From NCBI GenBank assembly GCA_025345505.1, contig JANVCC010000018.1:8938462-9002461 (forward strand): DNA of 64,000 nt, read 5' to 3'. The notes beneath the pieces were generated by a model. The model saw only the letters and a program-made list of their open reading frames with translations. It did not search any database and was not told the origin of the DNA. The translations under genes were made by a program, and so were the position numbers. Shown here piece by piece: positions 1 through 14,600 of the stretch (positions within the stretch are counted from its first letter, which is position 1; each line of letters opens with the position of its first letter). Origin of the DNA: Todiramphus chloris collaris (lineage: Eukaryota; Chordata; Aves; Coraciiformes; Alcedinidae).

Positions 1-3000
1 AAAATCAGCCCAGCATGATGCCTTTCAGACTTGGTAATAATGAATATACAAGTGACTCGTAACTGTCTGCCCAGTGGAAACAAAACATAATTTGGCTGGT
101 CATTTGCTTTTGTTCGTCTTTTGTTGGGGGAATGGGAGGGGAGAGGAGTCCTGTGGCAGTAGCCTTGAACAGACCATCTCCGTCTTGAATCTGCTGAGAT
201 GAAATATCTCCTTTCAACAACAAAGGCTGAACTCTGATCAAAGCCCAACTAGCAGCACACCCTGCAGTGGTATACACCAGGTCCTGATTCCTGCAAGTGC
301 CCGAGGGGGTGTGAGACTCCCATCCATCAAGTAATCCAAGGACAGGAGAAAACACTGTAATTTTCAGTGCAGCCCAACCAACCCTGCAGCCTCTTGGCTT
401 GCAGTAACCTGGAATGCATCCTGCAAACAATTAGCAAAATGGCTTTCCAAGCCGATCGACACCACATGGTTCTTCTTTGATATTGTTTTCTTCTTCCTCC
501 TCTCCCTCCCAAGAGCTTTTTCAGGAACTCCACACAGACGCTGCTGGGAGTACAATTATAGGACAGCATGTACAGTGGAAATTCATTCAGCATGTTTCTG
601 GGATCCCTCATTTTTATGCAAGGGCCTCTGTGTCTGTTCTGCCTACACCCAGTGTGCGTGCAGTTATATGAGATGCTTGGACAAGCAATTACCCATCATG
701 GGTGAACAAAGACTTATTTGTCAGGCAAATATATATGTGCAAAAATGTACAGTCCTGTGTTGTAATTGTCTAAAATACCATTGTGGCACGACAGTGAGTT
801 ACAACGTGCCAGAGCACAGGGATAGCCTGTCTCTAAGTAATTATTTCTCTTCTGCATAGATCCTCCCAGAAGCTCCTCTCAATCTGTACTGCAGCCGTAT
901 GTGTAGGAGAAACACTGCTGCTAACAGACTGAATGAAGAAAGCATTTGCTACTTAAAACCAGCTCACTTATACCTCTTTTCAAGGTGAACAGGGGGTCTG
1001 CACCAGCCACCTGCAGGCAGGCAGGGTTCAATGGTGGGCATGTGTGGCATCCCCACTTTGTCCCTCCTCCTGCACCCAGCAAGACCAAATGTCTTGCAAC
1101 CCAGCCTTCTGCCTTACCCACAGGACCACACTGTGGTCAACAGCTTACCAAGTGCTGCTGCTGAGAAATTACCTTCAAAATGGGCAAGTCCCTCTCAGAT
1201 AATGTGTCTGCAAATCATGGGTTTGTCTGTTCTGTTCTCTACTGATCAGGAGAGGGAGGTTCTGCTGCCAGGACATTCTGGTTATGGTCACTGCATAGAA
1301 AAGGCAGGTATCAACTAGAGGTAGAACCCAGACTCATAAAACATCTTAGCAGCTCTTACTTTTCTAGAGCTGGTGGTGATGGTATAAGGAACAGCAGCAC
1401 AGTACAAGGACTCTGGGCTGGTGAGGTGGCTTGGCCATGTACTGCCCCAGAAAGAAGAATGGCTTTAAATCTAGGTTGAGCTATGAATGGTTTCTGTGGT
1501 GTTGATCAAACTGACTGCTCCTGTCTGACTTTGTGGAAGAAGTCTGTGCAAGTCACTGTTAAGTGTGCAGGTTTGGGAAATGGGTAACTGTTAATGTAAA
1601 TGTTTCCTCAGCAAAATTCTCTTTCATACTTTAGGAAGATAGAACCACCCACTCTAAGTCTGTAGTTTGATTCTGTATCTTTGGTTTATACGTTGAGAAT
1701 TTTCTTTTCTATTTTTAGGAGTTCGATTATTTTAAGAAGATAACTTGAATTTGTTAGAGAGGTGCATTTCCATGTGTATCTTACAATCGTTTCTGAAAGA
1801 AACATTAAAACAAAAAGACTATCACATATGTGTTCTTTAGCACTGAAAGATGCCTACCAAGCAATTAAATAGCATAGCTTCAATCATTTAAATACTCCTT
1901 ATTCAGCAATGGGATTTAACTGCTAAATTCCACTGAAATCCATAATTTATAAACATGTAGGTGCTTTCTCAAGCAGGGATGCAGTTACCTGCAGAGTCAC
2001 ACTGCAGTGCAGAGAAGAGTGTGCATCAGCATGGATCCATTCTTTTCTGTGATGCTGTGTTTATCTGAAGGTCTGTGAATTGCCTTTGTGCATACTGACA
2101 GCTTCCTGATAAATGCATTGCCACTGCAAAAAGAGATAAACCCTGCTGCAATAGTTTACTGATAGCATCACAATCTAAGCTAAATGCTAAATCAAAGAAA
2201 TCAACAGGTCATGCAGAGATCTGAGATTATTGGGTTTCAGAAGCTAAGAAGCACTGTGACTTTGCACTGGAACACAGGAAATCTTATTTCAACTCCCCAT
2301 GTAAATGTAATAGTGAGCAAGGTGTGAATTTGGCAAAGTACTTCTGGGAATTTGGGGGCAGAAGGAAAACTGCTTGTGGCTTTTTAGAATATTTTTATCA
2401 TTATTATTATTTCATATATGTTCTCCACAAACAGCTCTTTCCTGCAGCTCTTTCAGAGGTGTTTTCTTGTGTTTGATACAGAGTCAGACTGCAGATACAC
2501 ATCAAGCAGCATATTTGTGATCTCTGACTGGATAACAGTCATTCTCAGGTTCATATTTCCTGTGCCAGATTCATGATTATGAACTCAAAAAATCACTTTA
2601 TGTGCATGATTTGCAATCACTGCTTAAAAGTAATTTCTCGGTTAACTCATTCTGACAAATATTCTTACAGAAGAAATACGTTGCTGTAATTCAGTCAAGG
2701 CAAATCCAAAGCATATTTACAGAACCCTTGCTGTATTTCTTCTAAAGTAACAGCCCCACATGGCTGTATTTTTCTGGTTTTAATACAAAAATTGTCAATA
2801 ATAGCATGAAGTGTTGAGATCAGGTACTTTGTTAGCTAGGAAAAGGCTAGATAACAGCCTGTGTATCTTTTCCTACAGTTTGCTTGGCTGTAGTTTATTG
2901 ACAACATAAACTGTAGTTCCAGGCAGAAATTCTAGCCCTATCTGATCTCAAAAAAACCCTTTGTATTTGATTAGACAAAAAACATAACTCCAACTCCATT

Positions 3001-6000
3001 GCTTCACCTGCATTCATACGGCCTTAATTATCTGGAAAAAATTAAGGTTTTACATCATGACTCCCAGTGCAAATCAGTAAGAGAGCTATGTTTGGTGGAT
3101 GTTAGTTCTACAGAATTATCCATCATTCACAATGCCTTTCTCTTTCATTTCACCACAAAGTTTCTGTATTTTGCTCATACTCCTTGATTTTATAGAGTTC
3201 TTGTGTGTTTCCCAAGATCTCAAAGCATTAATGTTTCCCCTTCTGAAAGATACCAGCTGCTTTATGGTTTTTTTCTGCACAACTCTTCACACCATCATCA
3301 GTGCTTGATCCTTGGCATTACAGGGTCTAGCTATACCTGATAGCCATGTAAATGCAAAGAAGGGCATAATTCTGAAGAGTTAATGCTCACATAAAAGCAT
3401 TTCTTTTTAAAAAGTGATAGATACATTAATATCAATATATTCTATTAGCTTGGTTTCTCATGGTGTCACTGTCAACACCAGAAATGTGTATCACACAAAG
3501 CAAAGGATGCATCCCACTTCATCTCGGGACCATGTCCAGCCAGTCTCAACTCCAAAGCACCTGAGTTTTCTGTTTCCTATTGCCTAGATATCTTTGATGG
3601 CCTGGAACTAGACAAAAAGGCATTAACTTGAAGGCAATCTCAACCTTGCCCAAACCAGCCAGTCAGTGGCTGCAGTAGAAAAAAGGCCTTCATCACCCCA
3701 CAATCTGCCTGATCATTGCTTAGTAATTAATTTTACTTTGAAATATTTCTATATCCTAATGTGTGTTCATCAAGAAAAGAAGCAGCTTTGGAAGGTCTGC
3801 TCTTGTCCCATCCATTCTGTACCCTTCATCTGTGCCCTCATGGGGAATGGAGAGGGGTACAGCTTTTGGGTGAGTCCTTCTGTCAGGCTGACTATTGGAG
3901 GGACAAAGGGAGAAGCAAAGGAACCATTTACCTTAATGAAGAAGTGGAGCCACCAAGTGCTGGTGAACTTTCACTGGTCCTGCAGATCCTATGGGAACAG
4001 GATCCCGATGAAACAGAAAAGCTATGGCTCTTACCTAGGAATTTTGCAAGTAGGACTGGCAGTCTGCTTTCATGTGTCAGTAAAATTTGTAATACTCCAG
4101 GACTCCATTTTTTATGTAGCAGTTATATTTCTTCAGTTACTGATGCATTATCACCTGGTGCTCTCCAAGCACTGGTTAGAACTGTTTGTACATGTGTGTG
4201 TAAGCTCCTAATCCATAAAGACTGTTCCAGAATACATAGTATAATTAATCAAGCGTCTTTTCAACAGAGGTCACAATATGGCACAAAGCTCATAGTTTGC
4301 TAAGTGAAACCAGAGGGCTACTCTCTTCCTCCAGCAAGCATTTTCCTTGAAAAATCCAGAACTATTCCATTTAAGTGTTAGCAGTTTGCCAAGGGAAAGA
4401 GCTCTTTTTTTTTTTTTTGTCTTAGTATGTGACAGCCAAAAACTAATCGAGTTTTTCCTGAGAGCTAGAGAATGTACAACATCTCTCCAAAGTAATAAAT
4501 AGCTGCTGCATCTCTGACTAAAAACAGCTCAGAAAAACGCATCCAATTTTGTTGTGCCACATATAATTCTCTTCCTCCAAGAAGAAAACAACCACGTGGT
4601 CAGATGCCAGCTCTGTGTCTGGGCATGCATAGTGGAGAGCTTACCCTCTGCTTAAAGCTTGTGATAAACAGGGGATAAGGTCCTGATTATATCCTTGACG
4701 TCTACCCTGGCTGTCAAGATAAGATTTGATGTGGACTTGTTGAGTAATCCAGGTGAGCTTCAGAGATAGTAATGTGTTGGAAAATGGTTTCTGCCTTGCA
4801 GACTTTTTTGTCCAGTCACAGGGCAGTGGAAGCTGTACTAGAAGACCAAACTCTTTTGCTCCAAAAAAGTATTCTCTACTCTTCTTTCATGCCTACATAT
4901 CAAGTGCTCTAGCTCTTAACTCTCACTGCACCCTTCCCACAGTGACTAAGCTAACAAGTCATTAAACCTTTGAACCTCTAGTACAAAAGACACAAGTCCT
5001 ACCCCAGACAGACAATAGCATCACATCGTATCAAATTTGACTCACTATTCTGACTATTCCAGAAAGCCTGTTATTTCTCTTCCTTCCCAGAAGCAGAGGC
5101 TGAACAATAACTGATTACATTTCTGTAATTTACATAATCAGGATCTCTATGCAAAATTTTATCCAACTATTTGCACCACTCTGTGCCATCCTGCAAATGT
5201 TATGAGGACTCCCAAGCTCAGCAGGTGCCAGCGGCTGCAATCCAGGCTGGAACTTCAACACCGAGGATCATGGCACAAAATGAGTGGATTGCATTAATTC
5301 TCTGTTTGATCCCTTCTGTTATAACCACCTCTTAAAAAATTTGTTTTTTACTACATACCAAAGGCCATTTTTCCAGAAGGTACGGAGGGCTTGGCTCTTT
5401 CAGTGCTATTGCCATGAAGGTGCCACACACCAGCGCTGTGGCTGCTTCAGCCTTTGGCAGACATGCTGCAAGAATTGCTCAGCTTGCAGCAAGCAACAAG
5501 ACCTTGGGTTGAACAACTCCTTCATGGCCTCCTCTTCTCACAGAAGAGGGGGTATTTGCTGCAGCTTCTCCACGGAGCTGAGGAGAATCACTGAGAAGAG
5601 GCAGCTCGGTGTTACCGTCCGCAGTAACGGGGCCAGGGGGAGCTGGCTGCGGGTCCCAGCCGGACACAGCTCATCTCTCCCATGGCACCAGGCGCTATCG
5701 CCAGCAGCCCGAAGGGCTGAGCAGCAAGAGGGAGGGTTATGGTGTGACTAACATAGACTGAGTACCTGCAGGGTACGTTCCAGCGACACCAGATAACAGC
5801 CTGCCTCCTGCAGAGCCCTGCCAGCGTGGTTTCAGCTGGCAGCACACCCAGACTCAGATTCCCCTGCCCTGACCTCACATACCCTCTGCTGTTCTATACA
5901 GAGGTTAGCTGCAGGTTTTGCTTTTCTCCCTGTCCCAGAGTCCATGCACCCATGTCTCTCGCGCGTGGTTTTAGCTCCCTGTGTTCCCTGCACCCCAGTG

Positions 6001-7854
6001 CTGTCTTCTGAAGCCTACAAGCTGTGTCTGTAAAACAAGCAGACTCACTGCTCCAGAAAGTGCCTGTAGGATAAAAGAAGAGATGGGTGGCTGCAGGTCT
6101 CATCACGCTCTTTACTTGTCATAAACAAAGCAAGATATACTACATACAGTTTAATGTCCTTATTGCTCCACTTCATGCTGTGTTCTCTTAAGTATGGGTA
6201 ACTCAGTGTTCCTGGGAGGACGGGGAAATAACACTTCTGCTGGGTCCTTTTTTTCTCTTGTTTCAGATGCTTCAGGACTTGTTTTGGTTTTCCTGTCCTC
6301 TTTATGAAATGAAGACTGCAAAACCCTGGTAATGAGAAATTCCCTAATGAAAGTGCCACTAACATACAACTTACTCAGAGCTCTGCTCTTCGGAATTTGA
6401 GAATTAACTCTAAAAACCTAGCGCACACTCCTCCTCAAATAAAATGTACCCTTGTTAATATGAATATCATCATCTAAATAAAACATTGACAATTCTATTT
6501 ACTTTTTTTTTTGCTTATTTGGGCTTTGCCCTTTGTTTTTTGAGGCTTCTGGGTTTGCTCATGCTATTTATGAAGAAGATTTATAAAAGTTTCAAGAGTT
6601 AGGACAAAAATACTAAGCTGAGAAAGAGAGAAAGCAAGTCTTGTATTGAAGAGAAGTAGTAGTGGGAATTAAGCTCTTTGATCACCTTTAAGTTATCCTT
6701 TTGCAATATCTGGATAAAAAGCAGTTTGTTTTTTTCTTAGAACAGCTAAACTAAGGCTTTCAACTCACTATTTCTTTACAGAAATTTGGACTTTAAGCAA
6801 AACACTAAACACGTGGGACTGATAATAGAGACAAGAATTGATAAAACTGGAACTAGAACTGCTGCCTTACCCCACAGTATAGAACTATGTTTAGTCTGTC
6901 CTTGTCTTCAAAATCAGCCTGCCCACAAGCCTCTGGAAGTCACAGTCAGATTCAGATGGGGTAAGCAATGGGGCTTGTGACTTTATTACTGTATTCTGCT
7001 TTTTCTAACTGCATGACAGCATGCAGATTTAAAAAAAAAAAGGGACATTTCCTTAGCAGCTTTAAAATACTTCGGACTTTTCGAGTTGACTGGTTGCCAT
7101 GGCAAGCAGGCATGTTTAGATAGCAAACATGAAACAGGGACCTCCTTGGCCAGTAGCGTGGGGTGGGAAGGCCCTGTGCATGCAGCAGTATGGTGCTTTA
7201 GCCGCTTCAGACCTCAGATAGGATCAAGCTGGCGGGGGCTTTCTGTCCAACTGCTTCCTTTTGATAGCTTAGTTTTATACAGAAGTATCAAGAGTGAATG
7301 AATCATTGTTTCCAAACCAGGAGATCAGATCAGAGGTTTGAATACCATGAGACATTTGCATCGATGGTAAAATAGCATGTCTTACTTCCACATTTCCCTT
7401 ACACCCATTCCATACCTCACAAGTCTCCCTGGTTATGCCAATGTAGCTGAGGCTGAACTGTGACCAAATCACTGGAATGATCTGTTTCAGCATCTTTTTT
7501 TTTTTTTGAAGGCTGTTTGAATATAGGAGGAATGACCAATATTGGCATCTAAAGATCTGAAAATCAGCCACGTGATCTGCACGCACAATGCCTTTCCTTG
7601 AATATACATGGAGTGCTGGGCAACGGCAGTAGATGTGCAAATTAGATACATTTAAATGATGTACGTTTGAGCATGTAAGCAGCCTTGAGAACACAAGTTC
7701 AAATACTGAGAAAAATCATGGTCTGATATTAGATTACAGGAAACAGAAGAATATAAGTTCAAGAAAGAGAAAATAATAAAAGTCGGAAAGCGAAAACAAC
7801 CTAGAGACGACCAAGGACCAGCCTCATCCCCAAAATATATCTGTATCATATGAT
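1..7854. other. Intergenic, no recognised gene
   Basis: Single-copy AT-rich sequence. The longest open frames are two overlapping plus-strand frames at 3666-4211 and 3761-4303, which begin at GTG and resemble no family I know. T runs lie at 4405-4418 and 7495-7507. The part from about 5400 to 5860 is somewhat richer in GC. No clear mobile element was seen. Confidence 0.6.
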
Positions 7855-8600
7855 TCAGAGAATAACAAGGATTGGAAGAGATATCTGCAAGTCACCTCAT
7901 CCAGCTGCCTGCTCTAAGCAAGGCAAACTTAGAACACATCACTTGGCACTTTGTGCAGTTGAAATTTGAGTGTCTCCAATTAATCTGGGTAACCTGTGCC
8001 AGGGTTTGACCACCCTCGGAATGAAAATATAGCTATTTGGAATTTCTCATGTTCCAGCTTTTGTCTCTTGCCTTTCACCATTTTACTGGTCACCTGTAAG
8101 AAAAGTTTATGTTTTCTCTACCTCCTCCCACAGGCAGTTGAAGAAAGGCACAGGATCCCCTATTGTCCTTCTCTTCTCAAGCCTGAACAATCCCACTTCT
8201 TTCAGCCCCTGAGCATATGTTTATGCTGCAGCCCTGTGGTCCAGCCCCCTGACTGTCTTAGTGACCTTTGCTGGACTAGCTCTTGTTCATCAAAGCCTCT
8301 GCGGAATGGGAAGCCCAAAACAGAACATGGTACTCCAGAGGCTGTCTCACAAGTGATGAATAGAGAAGAACAGGCTCTCAGGGTAATTCGGGGTGGAAAA
8401 AACTTGGGGAAGTCATCTAGTCCAACCACCTGCTCAAAGCTGGGTCAATAACCACCTCCCTGGACCTGCTGCTGAGCTCTTTCTAACACAGGCCAGGATA
8501 CAGCCAGCTGCCTTCACTTTAAGGACACACCGTTGACTGATGCTCATCTCTAGATGTCTATAATGTAGATCTCTCTTTCTGAGCTAAGCACCAATGGCAG
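7855..8600 (-). mobile_element. CR1 LINE 3' region, old copy, interrupted by a nested CR1 fragment
   Basis: Read on the minus strand this is the CR1 3' region: motifs matching the conserved tail and 3'UTR (CAGGTTACCCAGATT, GTCCAGCAAAGG, CTCCAGAGTACC) appear in the right order. The alignment is interrupted at about 8377-8447 by a second CR1 3'-terminal piece and then resumes at about 8450 with the part expected next (CCTCCCTGGACCTGCTG in plus orientation). Divergence is high. The 151-codon frame at 7996-8451 is CR1-derived noise. Confidence 0.8.
8377..8447 (-). mobile_element. Nested CR1 3'-end fragment
   Basis: The plus strand reads AGTCATCTAGTCCAACCACC followed by TGCTCAAAGCTGGGTCAA, the very 3' end of CR1 in reverse. 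It sits inside an older CR1 in the same orientation. Confidence 0.65.
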
Positions 8601-11600
8601 CCTTTGAAAATAGTGACAGAAATAGGTGTCTGATCCATTTCAGATGTCTACTTCACCAGGAGATGAATCACCCTCAGCAATGCCTGCTTCCCTCCACTGA
8701 TCATAAAGGGAGACCAGGGTGATTAGTTCTGATATAAACATCTATACTGGTGGTATTTACTTTCAGCCAGATCAATCCTGTCTCATAAATTTTACAACAT
8801 CCCCAGATTTTGCTGGAAGATATTACACTTTTCCATGTGTGTGAGTGTGCACTTGCAGGGTTCCTTTGAATGTGAAGAGAATACAATTAATAAGGATATA
8901 GTCAGACAAAAATGCACTGAACTGGAGGTACTTGAAAGAGCTGAATCACATTTCAATTGCAGATATTCTAGCAAATATCAAACCCAGTGGTTTCTGAGGG
9001 TTGATTTGCTTTAAATATATGCCTGAGATTTTAGTTTTAATACTCTAGGTAATATAAAAATAATTTATTTTTGGTTTTATTCTTTTATTTTGGTAACATT
9101 AGATAGATTTTTCTAAGGGGAAATACTGAATTCTGCTTTGAAGCAACCAAGAGTACCAAATTCTGCATGCTACCCACATTGAGATCATCCCCAGTTCTGC
9201 TTTTTCTCAATGAAAGCTGCAAAGAGGAGCATGTAGTCAGCATATCTGACTGATTTCAGCTCCTAGTGGAAAGGTCAGATAAAGTTCAACTCCTTTATAA
9301 CAGAGCAATAATTCAGGAGGTCTTTAATTGTTTGTCCTGTAGGCGAGCACGATCATCATCTTTCAGTAAACACAATGGTTAAAAATTATATTAAACCCTC
9401 CCTTTTTGAAAAACAGCTCTCCTTTTGACCTCTCTGTAACCCTGAGTATTATGGCCTATTATCCAATTTGAATCAGAGATGAGTGTTGAACTTTTTAGCT
9501 GCACGTTGAATAACCTGCCACTTTCTTCTGACTGAAGACAGCCGCACGGTCTATGCAGGAAAATCCAGGCAGATAAGGGGAAAAGCATCGCACCCCATTC
9601 GCAGAAACCAGCCTGGACAAGCAATGTGAGTCTTCTTTTAATAAGTATGTTTTGAAATGTTGAGAAACCACTGATTTTAATCTTTCAGAGCTGACTTTAG
9701 CCTCCTTTCATGTCCTCTGCAGCAGCTTCCTCAGAAGTCCGCTGCAAGTCTTGCTAGTCATGATGACATCACAGCTGAGCAGCAGCCTGCACGCACAGGG
9801 GACCACCAGAAGTCTCTCTGAGCAACTGACTGTGTAAATATAAAATAGAGAAGGGGTTTGTTTATGGTGGTCAGAGCAGATAGGAAGACTGGGAGGGAGA
9901 AGAAAGGACTTCTCCAAAGTAATTTTGAATCATGAGATTTATAAGGCTCTGCAGTTATTACTCTATGAAAATTGCAGATATCCAGTTGCTTGTCTCACGG
10001 GGCACAGCATACAGCATTTAGACTATTGTGTTAGCAGAGGTTGGTCTAAAGATCTAATTCAAAGTGAGGACCCACCTAGTTGGGTCTTAGCATATTATTG
10101 TCAAGTCTTCCTTCCATGGTGAGGTTTTTTGCAGAAATATCTCTCAGACAGGTTTCCAGAGAAATTCTAGGGCATCCTGGGAGCAACTGCCTTCACCATA
10201 GAGAAGGAAGCACAATCCAAAAGGAGGCTGGCCCATCACCCTAGGAGGTTTCAGAAGTGGAAACTGTTGTTCTTCAGCTGGTTCTGTCTTTTTATGCCTT
10301 TCTGGATTTTTATGATCCTCAAATTGAGAATCTGGCAGTCAGTTCCTCTCAGATTCCTGTTTCTCTGCTAATTTAACTTTGGGTATGGCATGTAACTCTA
10401 ACCACACTGGGATTCATACCAGGCCTGAGAAGATAAAGCTCCATGTTCTTGGAAAGAGAAATCTGGGGCTCAGAAATGCAGTGAGATTTGTCCCAGCAGC
10501 AGTGCAATCCCTGCACCATCAGAGACAGAGAACAAGCATTACTAACAAGCAATGACTGCACTTGAGGCAGTGCTGTGCTCTGACTGAACAAGTTCATTTA
10601 TACTGCTTTTTTTTATCCCTCTTCATCTCTTCTTACTCTCACTTAATGGCATTTACTACAGAATTTGATGTATTTCTCAAGCAACTCCTATAGTACTCAT
10701 CACAACAGCTCCTCACATCTCATATCAGGTTTATATTCTCTTGAACCACTGTTCTATACGTATGTGGTAGAAACATGTAACCAAGCTAAACAAAACTCAA
10801 AGCTCAACTAGTTTTGTGGTGCAGGCAAATTCCTTGTTTATTTTTAAGATACCTAACAGGGAATTCATGTTCAGGGCACACACACATGACATATCTATTA
10901 GCAGTAACCCTGGATTTCGTAGTAATAGTTCTAGCTGAAGTCCATGACCACCAGTTTCATAGATGTGAATAACAACCTCCAGACATCCAGAAAGTCTTTC
11001 AGCAGATATATAGACTTGAAATATACATTACCTCTAAGCTATACATGGACCATATACTTCAAAAACATAACCACCACTTTTCATGATGCTTGTTACCTGA
11101 TTGCTGGGGTGTCTGGAGTTTCTTGTCCCTTCCCACTACCCACAGCCTCCCCCTTGCAGTTCAGGTGGACAGTCACTAAACCTGGCCTAAACTCATTTTC
11201 GAGTTCACTACATCCACTCCATACACTGTTTGCAACACTGACTTGCAATAAAAGATGTCACTGAACATTACTTATTTCTTACTTCATTGTCTGCTTTTAC
11301 ACCTTTTCATTAAAGTTTCAGAAAATACCATGTGTTTGCAGAGCAGGTGGAGGGAAGATGGAAGTTTAACACTAATGCAAGGATCAAGTAAGCATTTTAT
11401 CACAGCAGAACCCCTGGTAGTTTCTCATTAGTCTCACAAGCTCCCTAGTAGGAGCAAAATAAATGCTAAATGTCTGAGACTTCATGGTGGAAAGTCAGCT
11501 CTTAAACAAGCGTTTCAAGTATACCATTTGTTCCCCACGTCATCCCATTTCTCCAGCAATTTGTGACCAGGGTATGTACACCCCTCCCTAGGTGTATATG

Positions 11601-14600
11601 ACGCATGCCTACAAATCAGTATGACTTTGGGGCCATTTCATCAGGAAAAGCAGCAGCATTACCATTACCTGCTGCACCACAATCTGAGATGCCCTTGCTG
11701 TCCTCTAGCAACGCCTGCTGTCAGTGCATGCTGGCTTCTCTAATGTCTGATAAGGTGCTGATTTTAAAATCTGCATATTATCTCACCTACCTCTGACTCC
11801 AACTACCAACTGAACACACTCTAAAGTTACTTCAGCAGTATATTGCAGTAATAAAAAACCTGTGCCTTTCATAACCCCTTTTGTTAAAACATTATGAAGA
11901 TATTTCTATCAAATACATTCTTTCATGTCATTTCCTGAAGTGAATAAAGTCTCTTGTGAGGTCTCCCAAGACCCTGATTTGTGTTTATTTGTAAATCTCA
12001 TATATCACTGCTAAAGGCTATATGAAAATTTAAAAATATCACAACACAGGGAATGCAACAAACAGCACACAGAAGGCACACACTCAGCCCAGGGGTGCAG
12101 CATCCTCTGGGGAAGAGCAAAAAGGACCCCAGGTCCTGCGTGGGCAGCCCAGGAGCAGCTAGCCAAAGTTGTCAAAAGACAATTTGTTCTTCTCAACACA
12201 ACTCAACCTAGTGACAAATGAAACTGGGGGACTGCAGCCATAGGTGACACACACCATAGCAGGGACAGTAAGAAACAGCTCCATGAAAATGGGTTAGAAG
12301 CAAAGAGCAGCAAAGAAAAACGTAAAGAAGCAAACGGTGGCAGAGAAAATGAATAAGCAAATAGCAGCAGCAAGAAACATTTCCACACGTGACTCCACAC
12401 TCTTCTACCACCAGAGAAACTGAGACAGACTAACTGGGTGAAACTCAGGGAAGTTGAGCCTAGGAAGGGGTGGATGATAAGTGTTTGATTTTAAGGTAAG
12501 TCAGGGGAAGGAGGACAAAAGATGTTTGTCTTCTCTTTTTTTTCACCAATGCCCTAATCAGTGATCAGAAATGTGTGCTGTCTGGAAATAAGTAAAAGTT
12601 CCCCGAGCTGAACCTGTTTTGCCTGCAAATTCCCTCTATAAGAATTAGCCTGCTCGAGGCTTTTATCGAGGAGCTTCCCTAGCAAACTGGCTGTCTCTCC
12701 TCACAGAAGCAGCCACAGAGCGTTGCCAGACATGCCTCATGGCAGAGACCACACAAAGACACAGTTTATACCTGCAGACTTGTTTGGCAGGCTGAGGGGA
12801 ACACAGTGTTGTGCTGAAGTTTGTCTGGAGGCCGTAGAAGCCTTAGCGCAATTTGCTTTTGCTTTACGCAGGTGCCTGTGCCACGTGTGCTAGAAAGAGA
12901 GCAGGCACTGGAATAGAATTAGCCAATTTCTGGCATGTCCTCTGTGTGGTGGCCACCTTTACTGTGCGTGCATCCCCCAAACCACCCCTGGCCAGGCCTG
13001 AGCCAGCAGCTCTGCAGGGTGAGCCAAGGAGAAACTTTCCTGTGCCCAGAGTGGTAAGACCTGACCAATAGGTTTCTCTGCTACAGCTCTTCTTTAGTGA
13101 AGCCCATCTGGCAGATGCCTGATTTCCTGGCTTTTTTGAGATGTACAGACTTTTGATCAAATGTAAGTTCATCAACACATGGAAATTGCTCAGCAAAGTA
13201 GGCTGGGTGCACACCTACCTGCATTCCGATTTGGATGGGAATAATTAGCAGTTCTCTAGTTTTTTTTCCTGCTTAGAATGAGCAAGTTATAATCATCAGG
13301 AATTCACGTCCTACTTGAGTTGTTGCCTGTGACAGACCACACACTCTCCACTTGCAGCCCAGCATCTTGCTCTCTTCCCAAGCACACCACACAACATGCC
13401 TTAGCTCCTTTCCTACTGATCAAACTGTTTCAGACCTACTAGCTGCTATTGATGCCACTGACTTAATGAACAGAATTCAGTTTTCTAATATGCCTGCGTG
13501 AACACGGTCTCCCTGACTGTTCTGCAGCACAGAGCTAGAGATTGCTCTTTCAGAGAACACTCTTGCTAGTAAATCTGTTTGCCAAGTTGTTTGTGGGTGG
13601 CAAGCACGAAGATAAGTGTAAGTCAGGGCAAATGTGTTTAAAATTTTGAACATGTTTATTTTTATCTTTTCCCAATATTTGTCCAGCTGTCTAATCTTTG
13701 TAAGAACTACCTAAATTAGGTTAACTCTTGCCCATCCATGCCAAATTCTCATGAGCAGAGCTAGAGGTGGGTTATGTGGTCATGTCACCCCCCCATCCTT
13801 CCCACACATACCCCCTGAAAAACAGCCCAACAAAATAGTGTCTCTACTTTTCACCTTAAACAATATGGTGTGGAATAATAAACAGAAATCAAACATAAAA
13901 TGAATTTCTTTAAAAATCTCAAATAAGTTTTGCCAAAGATAACTTTCTTCCTCCAATTCTAACCCTCAGTCATGGTGTCACTCAGTCTATGAGATTTATC
14001 CATGATTTCAGTTATTACAGCCTTCAGCACAAGTCACTTTACCTTTGGAATACTGCTTCCATCTCTGCCTTTCCAAAACCAAAATTTTCAGTGTGTGCCA
14101 GTATAGAAACTCCAGACAGAAAAAAAAAAAAAAAAAACCACCAACAAAAACCCTCTATTTCCCTGCACAGAAAAATTAAATCAAAGCTAACCACCTAGCA
14201 CTGGTATCTCAGAAAGACTCCAGTACATTTTCCCCTCCTGTTCTCCCACACTTGCTACCTTACGAGACTCAGTAACTCAGATCCCAGTCACAGATACAAA
14301 ATGCAGAACTATAAATGGCAACAGAACTGCGAAGAACCCCCACTCCAAGCCTCACACTATGCCAATACACACTGGTTGACCTAATACAAGCTGCACACTT
14401 GGGGAGCTGTTTTGCTGTGTTGTCCTAGTAAGGTGCTAAGGAGCCCATGTCCTAGGCCAGTATGACACAGTCTCTGTTCTTTTGTCATCCTGCTTCTCTT
14501 CCTTCCCAGTGTCCACACAAAAGATCAACATTCACCATGCCTTCAGGAGACTGCTCCAGGGCAGGGCTCCCAAACCCTCCATGGGCAGAACCTCAGAGCA

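Noticed and set aside
7996..8451. 151-codon plus-strand frame
   Set aside because: Antisense to CR1 3' sequence; not a gene.
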